Assembly (NCBI RefSeq): GCF_021917145.1
Contig: NC_061061.1
Span: 4,349,390 to 4,413,389 of the forward strand
DNA: 64,000 bases
Direction of reading: 5' to 3'
From: Hypomesus transpacificus
Lineage: Eukaryota > Chordata > Actinopteri > Osmeriformes > Osmeridae
The position numbers and the translations under genes are program-made. The notes beneath the pieces are model-generated. The model had not been told where the DNA came from. It worked only from the letters and a program-made list of their open reading frames with translations, and ran no database searches. Shown piece after piece: positions 22,101 through 34,673 of this stretch (within the stretch, counting starts at the first letter, position 1; every line of letters starts with the position of its first letter).

Positions 22101-25100
22101 TGGACACATGCTGCTCTGCCTGCTTTAGGACCTCACTTATCCCACCAATTAAGTCTGTCACGCTCACTGACGTTTTATTGGACAGACAGAAGAACTGAAC
22201 AGAACGAAGATTAACACTGTCACTATGAATTGTATTACTCAACAACTTGAAATGCATTGTATTTTTTTGAAGTGAACCATTGGTAAAACATGAAGGGCTG
22301 TATGTTTGGGCTTAACCCTTTGATGGACTGTAATATACCTTGCCAATGTTCTCAGACCAGGTACACAGGGCACTCAGGGCCTTGTCCGTCTCATCTCGAA
22401 CACTGCTGGACTGCTGGCGTGTCTGGGTCTTCCACTGGTAATACTGCTCAAAGGCATGCTCGTCCACCTCTTCTGGGGAGAACGGACCAAAGACTGTAGC
22501 CAGGGACATGCTCACCTCCTGTGGGATGCAAACATTGGCAAAAAGTTCAGACATTGGTGGATAAGCATTTGATTTCCAATAGAGTTGATCTGATTCAAAA
22601 AGGCCCATCGTTGACAAACTCTTCCAGAAACGAGGGTCGTTAGTTCTTGTACCTCGAGTTTCTCTAAGCGCTTTCTGACAGGCAAACTCTTTGTCTCTTC
22701 CAAGAAGGCTTCCACAGTGGCAGTCAGCACACTGCGCACCTTGTTTCTGTTGGGGATCAAATCCCCGAGCTGCTCCATCTGTGCAATTGAGGTCAAAATG
22801 GTCATTTCACACCGAAAGAAATTGTACTCTGATGGGATATGATTACCGTCAAGATGACAACTCACCGTTTTACACTCTCTCAGCTTCTCTTGGGCCTGCA
22901 TGTAATCATGCCGTGCCGTGGCCAACTTCCCCATGGTGACAGGGGCAGAGATGCTGTCGTTTATGACTGTGCTAATAGACTCCATCAGGCTGTCACTATC
23001 TGTCAAACCCGGGCTTCTTTCCCTGGTCCACCGAAATACATGAAAAACCATTCATGAAAGGCAGCTCAGTAGCTGCATACATGCTGTCACTTCAATATTA
23101 TCGCTCTGTTAATAAATAAATCGTAGCACAAGCGGGTGTGACATCGTCAATATTTTGAAGCCTTGCCGTACCTTAATCCCCTCAAAGAGTTGACTTTCTC
23201 TGCCAGTCGGCAGAATTGCTCAGACACTGCAGAGTCCACAAGCTTATCCATTTCCTTCTCTTTTCTTTGCATTTCTTCCCTAACAGACTAGGCATGAGGG
23301 AGAGATAAACAAACACCAGTCTTATTTAGAGACCCAGCAGTAGACACACACACAGACTGACAAGCTAATGAGAACATCAGCCCTAGACCTTTATGTCCAA
23401 ACACACAACATCACTACTGACTGCAACCCTACAGCATCCCTCCCTCCCTCCTCGTACCTGCACTACCACTCCACATCCATACTTAGGATCCTGCCAACAA
23501 CAAAAAGACCACTTATGTACATATTCATTCATTTTATTACTATTCCAATTATAGAAGGAGTGTGTGAAAGTAGGATTGTTTGGATGAACAAACTAAATTC
23601 TTCTTGAAGCGGTTATAACTTACTAGCATCTGCAGATCCACATGGCTTGTTTGGTGGGCCTAACCGTGCGTGTCCACTACAGCGGAGCGGGCGGCGCATC
23701 GGCTTCCAATTCATTTTTCAACGGAACCGGGCGTTGACGCTCGCGTAGGGAACTGTGGGAGCATCATTGCCCGGTTTCATCGAAAATGAATTGGAAGGCG
23801 ATGCAGACGCGCCGCTGTAGTGGACACGCAGGGCACTTGTAGTCACACCCATAATAGCAAGCGTGATAAATGCACAGACCTCTCACAACCTCACCTCAAG
23901 CTGAAAGTTTGCAACTCGCAGGTGTTTCTCAAGCTCTTCCGATTTGCCCCGAAGCAGATCCTTCTCCGCCTTACACTTCTCGGTCTCTCTCAGGTTTTCC
24001 TCTTTTAGCCTCTGACACAGTGATAACACACGACAGGGAAGAGGCACACATCAGTCACTCCACCCTGATCCTCGAGGCCTACTGCCCGGCACGTTTTAGA
24101 TGTTTTCCTGATCCGAAACACCTGATTCAAATAACTGTTTTGTCAATCAAGTTCTGCAGAAGCCTGATAACTACCCATTCATTTGAATCAGGTGTGTAGG
24201 AAGAGGGAGACACCTAAAACCTGCAGATCAGTTCGTCCAGATTACAAGGGTTGAGAAAGGCTCTTGTAGATGCCTGTAGCTGTGACTGGAGATGTGTACT
24301 TTCAGACAACAACCTGCAGCTCTGAGCGAGTGTCACTCAGTTCTTTCTCCTTTTGCTGGGTAATCTGTTGCTGAGCATCGTGTTCTGCCTTCAGTTTTTC
24401 ATTCTCCACCAAAACATCCAGTTCCATGTTTATTTTGATGGAGTCGACTGGGGCTGCGACTGTGTTTTTCTCCCTATTGAACATAAAGACAAAAGATCAG
24501 GTTTGCCATTAAAAGGTTATAATTAAACCTCTTGACTGTATATCAGTAATCTGTTTTCCAGTAACCAGCAATGAACTGTACATCAGCACTGATCACCACA
24601 TTGCAAAACACTCCAAACAGTTCCTTTTAACACAAAGAAACTGTACCGGCCCAGTTTTCCCCCTTCTCAACTAACTCACTTGGGATGATGAGTCATGTGT
24701 AGTTGGATTGTATTGTTCCTTGAAACCATGACAAAGTAAACAACACAGACCTTATCATCACTCACAAAACCCATCTTTCCTAAATCCCAGAGAAACTTCA
24801 TGGCGCCAATACTGTTTCACACTGAGAGACAACTCATTTCAAAGTGAAAAGGATGAAACACAGGCCCCTGAGGTGTTGTTGCTCTATAAACAGAACCTGC
24901 ACAGCTCTGATAGTGGGGAATGCTTCCCGGAGGGAGCAGGAGACGGCAGTATCAGCCCTGCACCAGAGACAGCTACTCCAGCAGGAAGACAGACCCCCCA
25001 GCAGCTGTAGCAGGTAATCCAGACCACAGACAGCTAAATAAAAGGCCTCTGTTGTTCCTAGCTAAGAAAACCAAGATGTTCTTTGTCTGTTTCAAGCCAT

Positions 25101-26671
25101 CAGACCCACGTGTGGAAGTTCCCTCATTCATTGGAATGTGGGAAAAAGAAACTTCAGATATTAATGACACAGGGCGGAAAAATAAGCAAATATTAGAATG
25201 AAGAATACGTTAATACAGAATAACTGTACATCTGTTCTCAAATCAGCTCTAGAGTACTGTGATCTTGCCGTGTTCTCTTAGATCGTGTCTTACTTTAGTG
25301 ACTGAGGTATCTGGTCACTTAAGACCGGTCGGAGTTTGGGCATGCAGACTGGTGAGGCCGAGACGTCTCCCTCTCCCTGGCCTCTCTCCAGTAGCATGTG
25401 GGCCAGCAGGGCAGGAGAGTCCTGGAGGGAGGGCCGGGACATGGAGCTCTCTTGATTACTCCCCGGTAGACTTTGCTTGGCAAACTTCATCCTCATAAGC
25501 TCTTCGCCAATGTCCAAGTTGCCCTGGAAGGCCTGAACAAGGATTGTCCCGTCGAAGCAGACTGACTTCTTCTGGATACGTACTTTCTTACCGAGTATTA
25601 AATTCTGTAAGAAGGCTTTTCCCTGAGTGCACACCAGAAAAGATGTTTGGTCAGACATGTTTCTAAGATTAATGGAAAAACACTACAGGCACATCCTTGT
25701 AGTCATCCCAACACCTTAAGGACAGGCTACTGAGCAGTCTTACCTGCTTGAAATGTTGAGAGTCATGGTCACTGGACACATGGAAGCCCCAGAACTTGTA
25801 CTTCTTGGCCAATGATGGGGACTGTAAATCCACTGGCAGTTCAACAACTGCTGATCGACTGACAACCTCCGAATTCCCATAGTCAATGTAGGACACATGG
25901 ACCTGTACAATAACAGGATAGATTTTGTATTGTTGTCTGTGGTAAATGGTAGGCTACTGTATGGTTTCGTTTAATTTTAAATGAGGCAAAAAGAAACCAC
26001 TCAAATCTAAAAATAAAACCACTAATTCGGTATGCAACTAAATAAATATGTATGGATTTGTTTGTTCAAAAGCATCAAACTCAAGGCCTTCTAAAACGGC
26101 TTACTGCTCACCTTGTCATCAATCTGCTGTTGGACCTTGCATCTATACCAACAGCTGTCCTCAGAGAACATTGCCCCATATATCTGCACAAGAAGGACAT
26201 TCAATTCGGATTTGGTCTACTCTAGACAGTTGCATTCATCTAACGATAGGTCAACTTTAAGTTGCCCTCCACTATTAACCTATTGTCTGATCGCATCTTA
26301 CCTTCTGAGGAATTGGGGTTCCAAACAACCTTTGATATTCTGGACACTTTTGTGCCAAAATGTTGCTCATTGCCTCAATTGCTTGGTCCTCATTGACATT
26401 CTACACATAACAAATTATAATTATACTAGAATCATGACAAATTGTACACCGACTAGCCAACATGCCTTGATTGTACAATTATAACGTAAACCACGTGTAC
26501 CTGTGCCCAAAATGTGATGGCATCCAAAACGTGCGTGACGCCAACAAGCTCCACTAAAATAAGTTAGAAATGTGTTAGCCTACAGGTGAAGTAAAGGTTT
26601 CAATGACATGAAATTCACAAGAGTGGTTGTTGCTACTCACTTTTCTCACGGTCCATGTTGGTTTGGTCCAT
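19191..26671 (-). CDS. stk31: STK31 / TDRD8: Tudor domain, coiled coil and kinase-like domain
   Basis: A germ-cell Tudor-domain protein in mammals. About 24 short exons give roughly 975 residues (human about 1019). The start exon is 26671-26641 (MDQTNMDREK). The Tudor domain spans 26183-25744 and includes WYRCKV and VSYIDYGNSEVV. Central exons 25622-21864 are charged and helical (KEKEMDKLVDSAVSEQF, VENEKLKAEHDAQQQI), a likely coiled coil. Kinase-like exons: 21152-21006 ends GQRVILK with the VAIK-type lysine; 20588-20502 is the hinge (MVPYFPNGSL); 20250-20101 is the catalytic loop THASLNPSNVFVL followed by GDFDF; 19860-19732 has APELRQG and DMFSFGCLLLW; 19279-19191 is the end, RRLTAAEVLADHCF. 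The HRD aspartate is Ser, so phosphotransfer is doubtful. My exon sum is off by two bases, so one boundary is imperfect. Confidence 0.92.
19358..19440. repeat. Dispersed teleost repeat fragment
   Basis: The text 'aactttatatggtgcatttc' then 'cacaatgcgcttcacag' shares the pattern of fragments at 53888-54005 and 55183-55290 ('tttatttatacagcccattt', 'gtatttgtatagcccctttg'). It lies in an stk31 intron and is non-coding. Confidence 0.5.
23667..23830. mobile_element. Palindromic MITE-like element (164 bp)
   Basis: The ends TGCGTGTCCACTACAGCGG and CCGCTGTAGTGGACACGCA are perfect inverted repeats over 19 bases. The pairing continues imperfectly inward (CATCGGCTTCCAATTCATTT against AAATGAATTGGAAGGCGATG), leaving only a small loop. 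It lies in an stk31 intron and has no coding capacity. RNA from either strand would fold into a long hairpin. Confidence 0.85.
24055..24240. mobile_element. MITE-like inverted repeat related to 63275-63490
   Basis: The words 'cacctgattcaaataact' and 'catttgaatcaggtgtgt' form the arms, and 'ccctgatcctcgaggcc' resembles the head of a common teleost hairpin repeat. It lies in an stk31 intron. Confidence 0.5.
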
Positions 26672-27820
26672 TACTTTTTATTGACTAGAAGTGTGACGTA
26701 GAAAACTACACAGCGAATAAATATTAGCAAGTTAAATACAATCACAAAATTAGCGGCCGGTAGACTCAACGAACTAACAAACTTGCAAACATTCAAATTA
26801 TAACACTTTTATCTAGTAAAATGTAATAATTCTGGACAGATAACTAGTCAACTCCCTGTCTGAATCAGTTAGCCTGTACCAGTCGCATTTAGCATAGTTG
26901 TGACAGGTGGACACTTCATATGTCTTTTTAATGTGTTTTATTTTATACAAGTTAAAAAGTTAAAGATGCACTCAAACTTGACAGTGAAGTTTGCAAGTTT
27001 AGTAAACTAACGATTCATTTGCTGGTTTTTAGTCTCACCTGTTCTTGATTCTGGGGGAAATTATTTTGAACAAATGATGCGCGCGTGATTGCACTCTCAC
27101 TGCCTCATGGGAAATTATCTAGCCTACAACATTTGGGATAGCCTATAGGTCTACAAGTCTAGTTTATTAGTCACACACTGGTAATATTTTGGATTTTACC
27201 ATTAATATACGTGCATGTAACATTGTGAACTGCATGCAGTTCACAATGCTATAGCAACACACAACGTATTTTATAAAAAATGACCAGGTTCACTTTCACG
27301 AATTCATACACTTAAGTTACAAACATTATATAGTGTACAACTGGCGGTCCACACACATTGCCGCCATCTGCTGAAGGCACTGAAGGCACTGACATAAGCA
27401 TGCACATTGCACACCAATCTAAAAAACTTGCCAAAAATGCCAAAACTGACGTTGTCTTATTTGGTAGGCTTACTGTGAAATAGACTGCATACAATTTTTT
27501 TTCACATCTGCAGGATTGTTATTATTATTCCGGAAGCGAAAAACAATTGAGAAAAACGCCATTTTCATATTTTGTATCAAATAAAAACAGGCCAATCAAC
27601 TACCGATCCTCCACCTGTCCAATAGCTTCCGTAAGATACTTCAAACAGCACATTGAAATACATGCAACACCATAATTTTGTTTTCATAAACCCATGGTTT
27701 AATCTAAAATATTTTAGACTTTATTCAACCCATAACAATAACATGCTTCAGGTGTCTTCTTTCTTCGTTCTAACTCCGAGTAGCCTATCATTCATACTCC
27801 ACACAATGTTCTTTGTTGAA
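26672..27820. other. Intergenic region between stk31 and malsu1
   Basis: AT-rich. It must contain the stk31 promoter near 26672-27080 and the malsu1 3' untranslated region below 27821. I see no TATA box, repeat or exon that I can support. Confidence 0.5.
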
Positions 27821-28882
27821 TCACTTAGTGACATCCGCCCCATACATGAAGTCGTCTGGTAACGTCTCTGGAGGGATGCTGGAGAGTTGCTCATCAAAGG
27901 AGCGGAGTGTCCACAGTTTCTCCAGTTCATACAGCTCTCTGGCCTCTGGAAGCATGAAATGGACCACAATGCTTCCTTGAGGGGACAAAAACCATTGGCA
28001 AGAATAAAAAAATGTTCAGGAAAGAAAGCATACTATCCCAATAGCCTGATGCTGACATTTCAGAATCACACCATACCAAAGTCAATGCACATCCAGTCCA
28101 CTGCATCCTTCCCTTCAATCCTGGCATGTGGTTCGTTGTTTTTCTTCAATAATTTGTGCTGCCAAATACATAAAACGTGTGTAAGAAATGTTTGCTATCA
28201 TCAAATCTGGTGGACAAAATTCACAGAACCACCTAAAACACTATTACAAGTTACCTAAATTACAACTTACCACTTTAATGGCATAGAGAGCCATTGCACG
28301 GAGGTGTCTTGTTGAGGAACCAGTGACAACAATGAAGTGGTCTGTGTACTTGACTTCCTCAGGAACTTTTATTACACATATATCCACGGCATTCTCTTGA
28401 CGGAGCAGAGACACCATCACATCAATGTTGAAATCCCGAACTGTTTCTGTGGGCAAAGAGAAATTCGGGTTTTACTACGGCTATCAAAAGGCTTATAGGC
28501 CAACCATCAAGACAATGTTTGGTGTGGAAAGAACACCCGACTTAATGACAGTGACAACATGATTCTTCTCACTTTTGACGGATTCTTCCTTCGTACAAAT
28601 TCCATTTTCTTGTTCTTCACATTTACCGGGACTGCTCTGTTCCGAAAATCTGTGCTCAGTGCGCTGATCGGAGTAATATCTTGATATACTGTAGCGGCGA
28701 CAGGGAGGCAGGTACTGTTGATCATGGGCAAGACATGTGTAAAGCCGATGTAGGAGCCCTTTCTGTCGAGCATTTGAAATCAAACGTGAGCCACTGAAAT
28801 CACCAATAGGCCTACACCCTAGAATAACTTTCTGTTCGAAAATTATTGAGAGAAATCCCTTCGAATAAATCCGTATACACAT
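27821..28882 (-). CDS. malsu1: Mitochondrial assembly of ribosomal large subunit 1 (RsfS family)
   Basis: RsfS-family ribosome-silencing/assembly factor of the mitochondrial large ribosomal subunit. Four exons: about 28882-28537, 28446-28271, 28158-28077 and 27975-27821, about 252 codons and in phase. The first exon is Arg/Lys-rich with few acids ([18 protein letters not shown]), as expected of a mitochondrial targeting region. The RsfS core reads [53 protein letters not shown] and [13 protein letters not shown], all closely matching the vertebrate protein. The donor of exon 1 (TCGG then GTGTTC) is weak and was chosen by phase, so the exact end of exon 1 is uncertain. Confidence 0.93.
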
Positions 28883-30120
28883 TATTTAGACTGTTATCTT
28901 GTCATGGTTTGGGAACAAGCATGTTTATTTTGGTCAAGGACTAAAAACAGGAAGTAATGCGGATTCATGAACGATGATTGGTTGGAGTTAATGACTTTGC
29001 TGGTTATTACCCTTCCCTACACGTCCTCTGCTACCACCTAGTGTGTAGGAGGACAACACGTTGGGAGACTTTAGCTTGTGGAAAGAAAATCAGTAGTTAA
29101 CCCATGCATTCCCATGGGTTAATGTTAGAAATATTTCAATGTGCGTGTTATGCAAGCTTAAAAGAATACTGTTCAGAAAGAGGAACACCTCATAGTTGCA
29201 ACCACAAGCTTACTTAAACATGTTGACCGTTACCTTTACTCAGCATGTAAAGATGTTTTACTCAACAAGTAAGCGAAACAGATGTCAAACTCCATATTGT
29301 ATTGGAACCAGGGGGTCATATTGTAATTTTCCACTCCAAACTGAAGATGTAGTTTTCCACTCCAAGACGCACGCACACACACGTGAACTTTAGGATAAAA
29401 GAAGAGTGAAAGTTCCTCAGACAACTTTGTACCACCATAGACTTGTCTCCTTGCTGCATGCCACAATAAATAAACTGCCTTGACTCCAGCAACTCTGTGC
29501 ACTACTTGATAAAAGATTTTCCTGACAGACCACTGTACATTTTTCACTGCATAGCTGCTTTGAATGAGCTACTTATAGCCTACCTGTGTAGAGCAATCAT
29601 TATTCCTTGCCAATATTGCAAAAAAAAGCACACTATTAACAAATACACCCCAAAAATTTGAACATCTGTATTTTTATAGCAAGTAATGTGAATAAAAAAA
29701 TTGAATAGATTTCATTTATTTTCAGACATTCACTTATGCAATCATTTTCAATTTCTGAGTGAAAAAATAAATCATATGAAAATTATTTACCATAGTAAGA
29801 AACTGTCACCATATAAAATCTACATACGATTCCTTAGCCTGACACGGGCAATTTTTATACAATATAACTTATGGAGTTACTTGGTCTCTATATTATCAGT
29901 AAATCAATAATAGAACTATCATAAAAAAGTTATCAGCATATCACTCTGGAAGAGTGCAAGTCAATACTCCTCAGATGAAGCATTTCTATCGATCAGTTCA
30001 TTTTCTCTGTAATAATTCCTGTGGAGAATGCCCAAAACAGATTTATGTACAGTACTAGTGTAATGCTCTGCATAGTTAATCTCTGTCTCATACTACATGG
30101 ATTTATCATCACATTAGCCC
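28883..30120. other. Intergenic region between malsu1 and smpd5, possible LTR remnant
   Basis: No exon is visible. Around 29100-29530 the minus strand has an open stretch of 103 codons, but on the plus strand the same sequence looks like regulatory DNA: 'aggataaaagaag' (TATA-like) at 29392 and 'caataaataaactgcc' (polyadenylation-like) at 29463, a spacing seen in retroelement LTRs. I could not find matching target duplications. This point is also the boundary between two conserved-synteny blocks. The smpd5 3' untranslated region should occupy the last few hundred bases. Confidence 0.4.
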
Positions 30121-32735
30121 TCAACCATCAACACTATTGGCGTCCAGGGTCACATTCAGCCTCAGGCCGACAGGGATGTGGTCAGTTAGGCCAGCAAGCT
30201 GAGTCACGAAAGTAAACTCCTCTATTTCCTAAAGAGAGCAGAGAAAAGGAAAGAAGGACAAGAAAGTAATTGGTTATGTCCTAAGAGGGCACTGCTTTCG
30301 CTAACGGTAAAGGAATGGTAACGGAAGCCATATTTTCCATGTGTCAACCTCTGCCACAGTGTAGAACTTATTTGAAGTTTTAAAAATAGGTTGACACAAG
30401 ATGCCTCTCCATTCTATTCACGGTCAACGACTACAGTGAAGGAGAAGATTTGTGGGGGGATGAGATGATGACTAAGTGAGACGCATGGGGACACGTACTG
30501 TTTCGCATTGTTTGGCGATGGAGCTCTCCCGGAACAAGATGTAGTCAAGCCGACGCCCCACCCAGGGTTGGCCCAGCTCAGGGTAGTCCATAGGGACACC
30601 AGCATGGGCCACAGGAGGGGAGATGAACTGCTTTCTGAGTTCCTCCCTTTCCAAAGTCCTACGCAGGGATAGACAACAGATAAGACCATGTATCAATGTT
30701 TGACATACTGCTCACGTCTCAAGCTTAAGGGAAGCATACTGAAAATGGGAGTCATTTCTAAAACGTACCTTTGAAGATTCTCTGGTGTCTTTACATTTTC
30801 ATTGTACAATGTCGGTTGCTCCAGTAGAGTACCTAAATATACACAAGAGGTATGTTTAAGGACCTTTCTTAAAATGTTGTTTGTATACATTGACTACACA
30901 GATGATGTAGTTCATATAAAATAGTTCTCACCAATCACCCAAGGCTTCTCTTGACCAGGCCCTACCCTGCAGGGGTCTCTATAATCCTCAAATATACTGT
31001 GTGCCTGTTCCAGCCTGTCATCTAGTCATGGATAAAAACACAGACTCAACAACAAGGACAATGACAGATCTAGGCCTCTTCAGTAACACAATGCACCATG
31101 ATTAATTAATGATCTCAGTATTTAAATGTGGTGTTATCAATATCAAACACACCAGGTGAGCAGTTGTCAAAGTTGAAATCTCCACAGAGCACGTCAAACA
31201 GGACAACCTCATCAGGCTGTTTGTTCATGGCTTGGAACTCGCCTATCCATTTTGTAAGCATGTTTAGCTGCTCAAAGCGAATTTCTCCTTCTCCTGGTTA
31301 AATGGCCAAAGAAACACTTCATAACTCAAACTCTCCAAATGTAAGTCTAGAACAGGACAGGGAAAATAAAGTGTGGAAATAACTTACCTTCTGGTGCATG
31401 GAGATGAGTGCAGTTAAAATAGCCAACTGCTTTCTTCTCTTTTTGAATCTGACCAATCAAGACCTGGTAACCGCCAACAGCCCTTAATTAGTTAAATTTT
31501 TAGATCATACTCATCATGTCAGAAAATAGTACATCAATCCACAATCACGGTAAAATAATGTACATCTTGCATTGAATAGTAGGTGAAAGCTGTGATACCT
31601 TAGCAGAGAGCAGGCCTTTGGCTGCTAGTGCGTCCTCGCCCTGGCCATTGGGAAAGCAGTGATACTGAGCCTCTAGTACTGGGTAGCGGCTAGCCAAAAA
31701 CAAGCCACTGTTCATGAACTTAAAAGAGGAGCAGCTGCCTGGCGGCTGGCAGGCGTAGACGCCCACGTCGTACAGTATGTGACCATACAAGGGTCGGAGG
31801 GCCTCCGTTAGCTTCAAAGCAGCCCTCTTGTCAAACACCTCCTCCAGGCATAGCATGTCCACATTAGCCGGAAACAGCGAAGACACATCCCAGGGCACAT
31901 CATCTCCCTGACCCAGGCCCTGAGAATGCAGAACACGCGGAGGGTTCCGGTGGTTCTTCCGGCCCTGTTGGTTGGAGTTCTGGTTGGTGTTGATGACAGA
32001 AGAAGGCGGGTTAGGAGAAGGCATGGAGGAGGGATCCTCGGTCTCATCACAGGGAACGAACACTACATGGTTACTGGGGTTAGTTGCTGGAACCTCTACA
32101 TCGGTTTGGTCCTCGTCCTGAGGGATGGTCGCTGCGGCCTGGCACTCTGTGGCCCCGTATGTGGAGGGCCCAGTGGCCGTGGGGAGAAGGCTGCTGGATG
32201 GACTGAGTGTTCCACAACTGCTGGGGGAGTCTACAAAGATGCGGATGTGCGGTCGGCTCACGCCCTGTACGATGCTCTGGCCGATGAGGGCTGCGCGGCG
32301 CTGCGTGTGGCCCAGGTTGTTGAAGCGCGCCAGGCCGTCTGGCAACAGGCACAGGTTAGCGGTCACAAACCCAAATGTAGCCTTTCCCGTCTGCTCAAAG
32401 TCCAAGTTCCTTTCCCCTGCGGATGATGACGTCACCCCCTGGTGGTAGGAGAAGGGCCTGCGGGCAGCTTGAAGCGGACCCCAGAGTAAGAACCCCATGA
32501 AGGCCAGGGGGGCAGTGATGAGGAAGAGTGTGAGGAAGATGATGAAACCAAAGAAAACCTTTAGAGGGTGGAGGTAGCATTCCTGCTCTTGCCGCTGTGT
32601 GCGCTCCAAGGTGGTGGAGAGACACACAGCAATAAGGCGATCCAGAGACCAGAAGCAGGGTAGGATGAGGCCCCAGCCCACTGCATGGAGGCCTCCCACA
32701 AAACTGTTGGAGAACGGAGACTCACGCAAAGCCAT
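30121..32735 (-). CDS. smpd5: Neutral sphingomyelinase of the SMPD3/SMPD5 type
   Basis: Hydrolyses sphingomyelin to ceramide and phosphocholine at membranes. Seven coding exons (32735-31599, 31463-31388, 31293-31153, 31021-30932, 30832-30769, 30658-30499, 30228-30121) join in phase to about 591 residues. Start MALRESPFSNSF lies 15 bases after a CAG acceptor. Two hydrophobic N-terminal segments (LHAVGWGLILPCFW and FFGFIIFLTLFLITAPLAF) anchor it, as in SMPD3. A Ser/Pro/Asn-rich linker at residues about 150-250 is poorly conserved. The catalytic DNase-I-like fold shows LCLEEVFD, NCTHLHAP, CGDFNFDN, RRLDYILF and AGLTDHIPV, with the metal-binding Glu, the DFN aspartate and the catalytic His present. 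Family members SMPD3 and SMPD5 are hard to separate by eye. The neighbours spatc1 and grina favour smpd5. Confidence 0.9.
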
Positions 32736-32750
32736 GCCTCCCCACCCCAC

Positions 32751-34399
32751 CTGTAACGTTACAGTTTTATATGGACAACAGGCATCAGGGCTCCCTGTTC
32801 ACTTCACTCTGGCCACATTGTCATTGTGAAGTTAAGTGAGCTGTGAGCTCCAATGGAATATACACTGAAAAACAAGCACAAAAACACATCAGGATGAAAA
32901 AATCTATTTCAGGGTGTCTTGACATATAGGGTCATGGTTGTCACATCATTCAACTAACCAAATTGTTCGAATTTGGATTTGTGAATTCACTGAAATGGTG
33001 AAGCTATCGACTGGATGTTCAGGGACATCGGGACTCCTTTTTAGGAACCCATGCATCGGTTCCAATTGGGTGACAGCTGGTGCGTCATTGGGACAGGCGA
33101 TCAATTCGCGTAGAGACAGATTACATTGGCTTACTGCGCGCTCGTGCAGGGGAGGTAAACACTGCTGGCCAGCATTGTTGGAAAGGAGGGCAAGAATGGA
33201 ACAATATGAGTTTCTCGCTCAATCGCTGCTAATCCAGTCGCCACCATCTGCACTTTGCACTAATCGCTGGATGGTGCCTGCATGGCGACAGCTGAATGCG
33301 CTCACTGTTACAATGGACCTTGTAGCCCACTCTTTACATCAAAACTAATCATAGCTATGTCGGGTACAATTAATAGAAAATTAACTGATTCAACTGTTTA
33401 ACATTCATGATGATGACTTACTGTCAATAACACGATACAACATATCGATTACATTTGTGCGTAGCTCTAAATTCAGTCGATGTGTGCTGGCTGTGGTGTG
33501 TGAAGTCTTGAATCGTTTTGTTGGCAGTGTTTTGGCTAGCCTAACTCTACTGTACTAGTAGCCTACTGTACCACGTCGTTAGTCGCACTACGAGTCCGAC
33601 AACTACGATCATTATCGGTCTGGGTAATCAATGTATTACGTATAAAACGTTCACAATGGTGGTGTGTCTCCCCCTTATGATCGCCCGTTGATATTTTAAC
33701 TGCCACAATGTCAATGTTCCTTGTACTACTACAACCATTATTGTGTCTTCGTACAGACTGTATGGGCGGCAGACGTTTTGAACAAAAATGTGTACTATAG
33801 AGCCGCAAAACACTTGCTAGATTAGACAGCTAGCCTAACGTCAGCTAGCTAGATCGGGAGGACAGTCAAATACTTTTTGTAATACTAGGGTACTACTGTC
33901 TAGTAACAAGCAATAGCAGTATAGACTTGTTACTAACTTGTACCAACGCCATATGAACACACAGAATAATAGATTTCAAGTAATCTAACCGCTTTACCTG
34001 GCCGTGTCACTTGCGTGTACGAATCTGACAGGTTATTAGTTCCTCGACATCATTCGTTAGCTCTCTCTTGCGTTGTTAGTAGTATTAGTGAAGCAAGGTG
34101 TCTACTGCTAAATTCGATCCCGTTTAAAATATACGTTCAGTCAAAATATGAACATACGACAGGAACAATGAATTTGAGTGTTCGTACAAAAGCAGGATGG
34201 AGGCTAGTTGCTAGCTTCCGTAGCTAGCTTAGGTATGAATCTGTCTGCCTAGGGGCTTGCACGTGTACAACCAAAGCGCGATCACGCTGCTTCCCAAAGC
34301 TTCGATGGGGCGCTGTCACAGCTCCCAGGTGGTTTGTGACCTACAGGTTCTCCATGTCATGTCCCTTTCCGCTCGCAGTAGCCATACACCTGTAGCCTA

Positions 34400-34431
<32 letters not shown>

Positions 34432-34673
34432 TTTTTTACAAAAGACTCAGATCAGGGCGAGGTAACGCTATTGATGTCTACATAATTTTCTACATAGCTG
34501 GCATGAGTCATGAAGAGAGGGCTAGGCCCAATGGAGTTTTGTGTGAGTGGCTCACACGCGTCAACAAAGACACATTTAGGACACGTGAACAGTTCAAATA
34601 TTATTGAGCAACAGCAATTGTTTTTAGAATAAAGCAGTGTGTAACAAGTCCAGGGTGTGCTTGCTTCTCCAAT
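32751..34673 (-). other. 5' untranslated and promoter region of smpd5, downstream flank of spatc1
   Basis: A donor-like site (GGCCAG then GTAAAG) after position 33999 on the minus strand suggests a 5' untranslated exon of smpd5 at about 34000-34150, spliced to the acceptor at 32751. Clusters of GCTAGC words flank this point (33815-33855, 34190-34235). A poly-T tract lies at 34410-34437. No other coding exon is visible. Confidence 0.45.
34410..34437. repeat. Poly-T tract
   Basis: A run of about 25 T residues. It may be the A-tail of a retroposed repeat inserted in minus orientation, but no body was recognised. Confidence 0.85.

Noticed and set aside
29236-29547. 103-codon minus-strand open frame between malsu1 and smpd5
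   Set aside because: No recognisable domain, no splice context, and the plus strand looks like LTR-type regulatory sequence.
32938-33348. 136-codon plus-strand frame upstream of smpd5
   Set aside because: No recognisable sequence and no splice or neighbour support.
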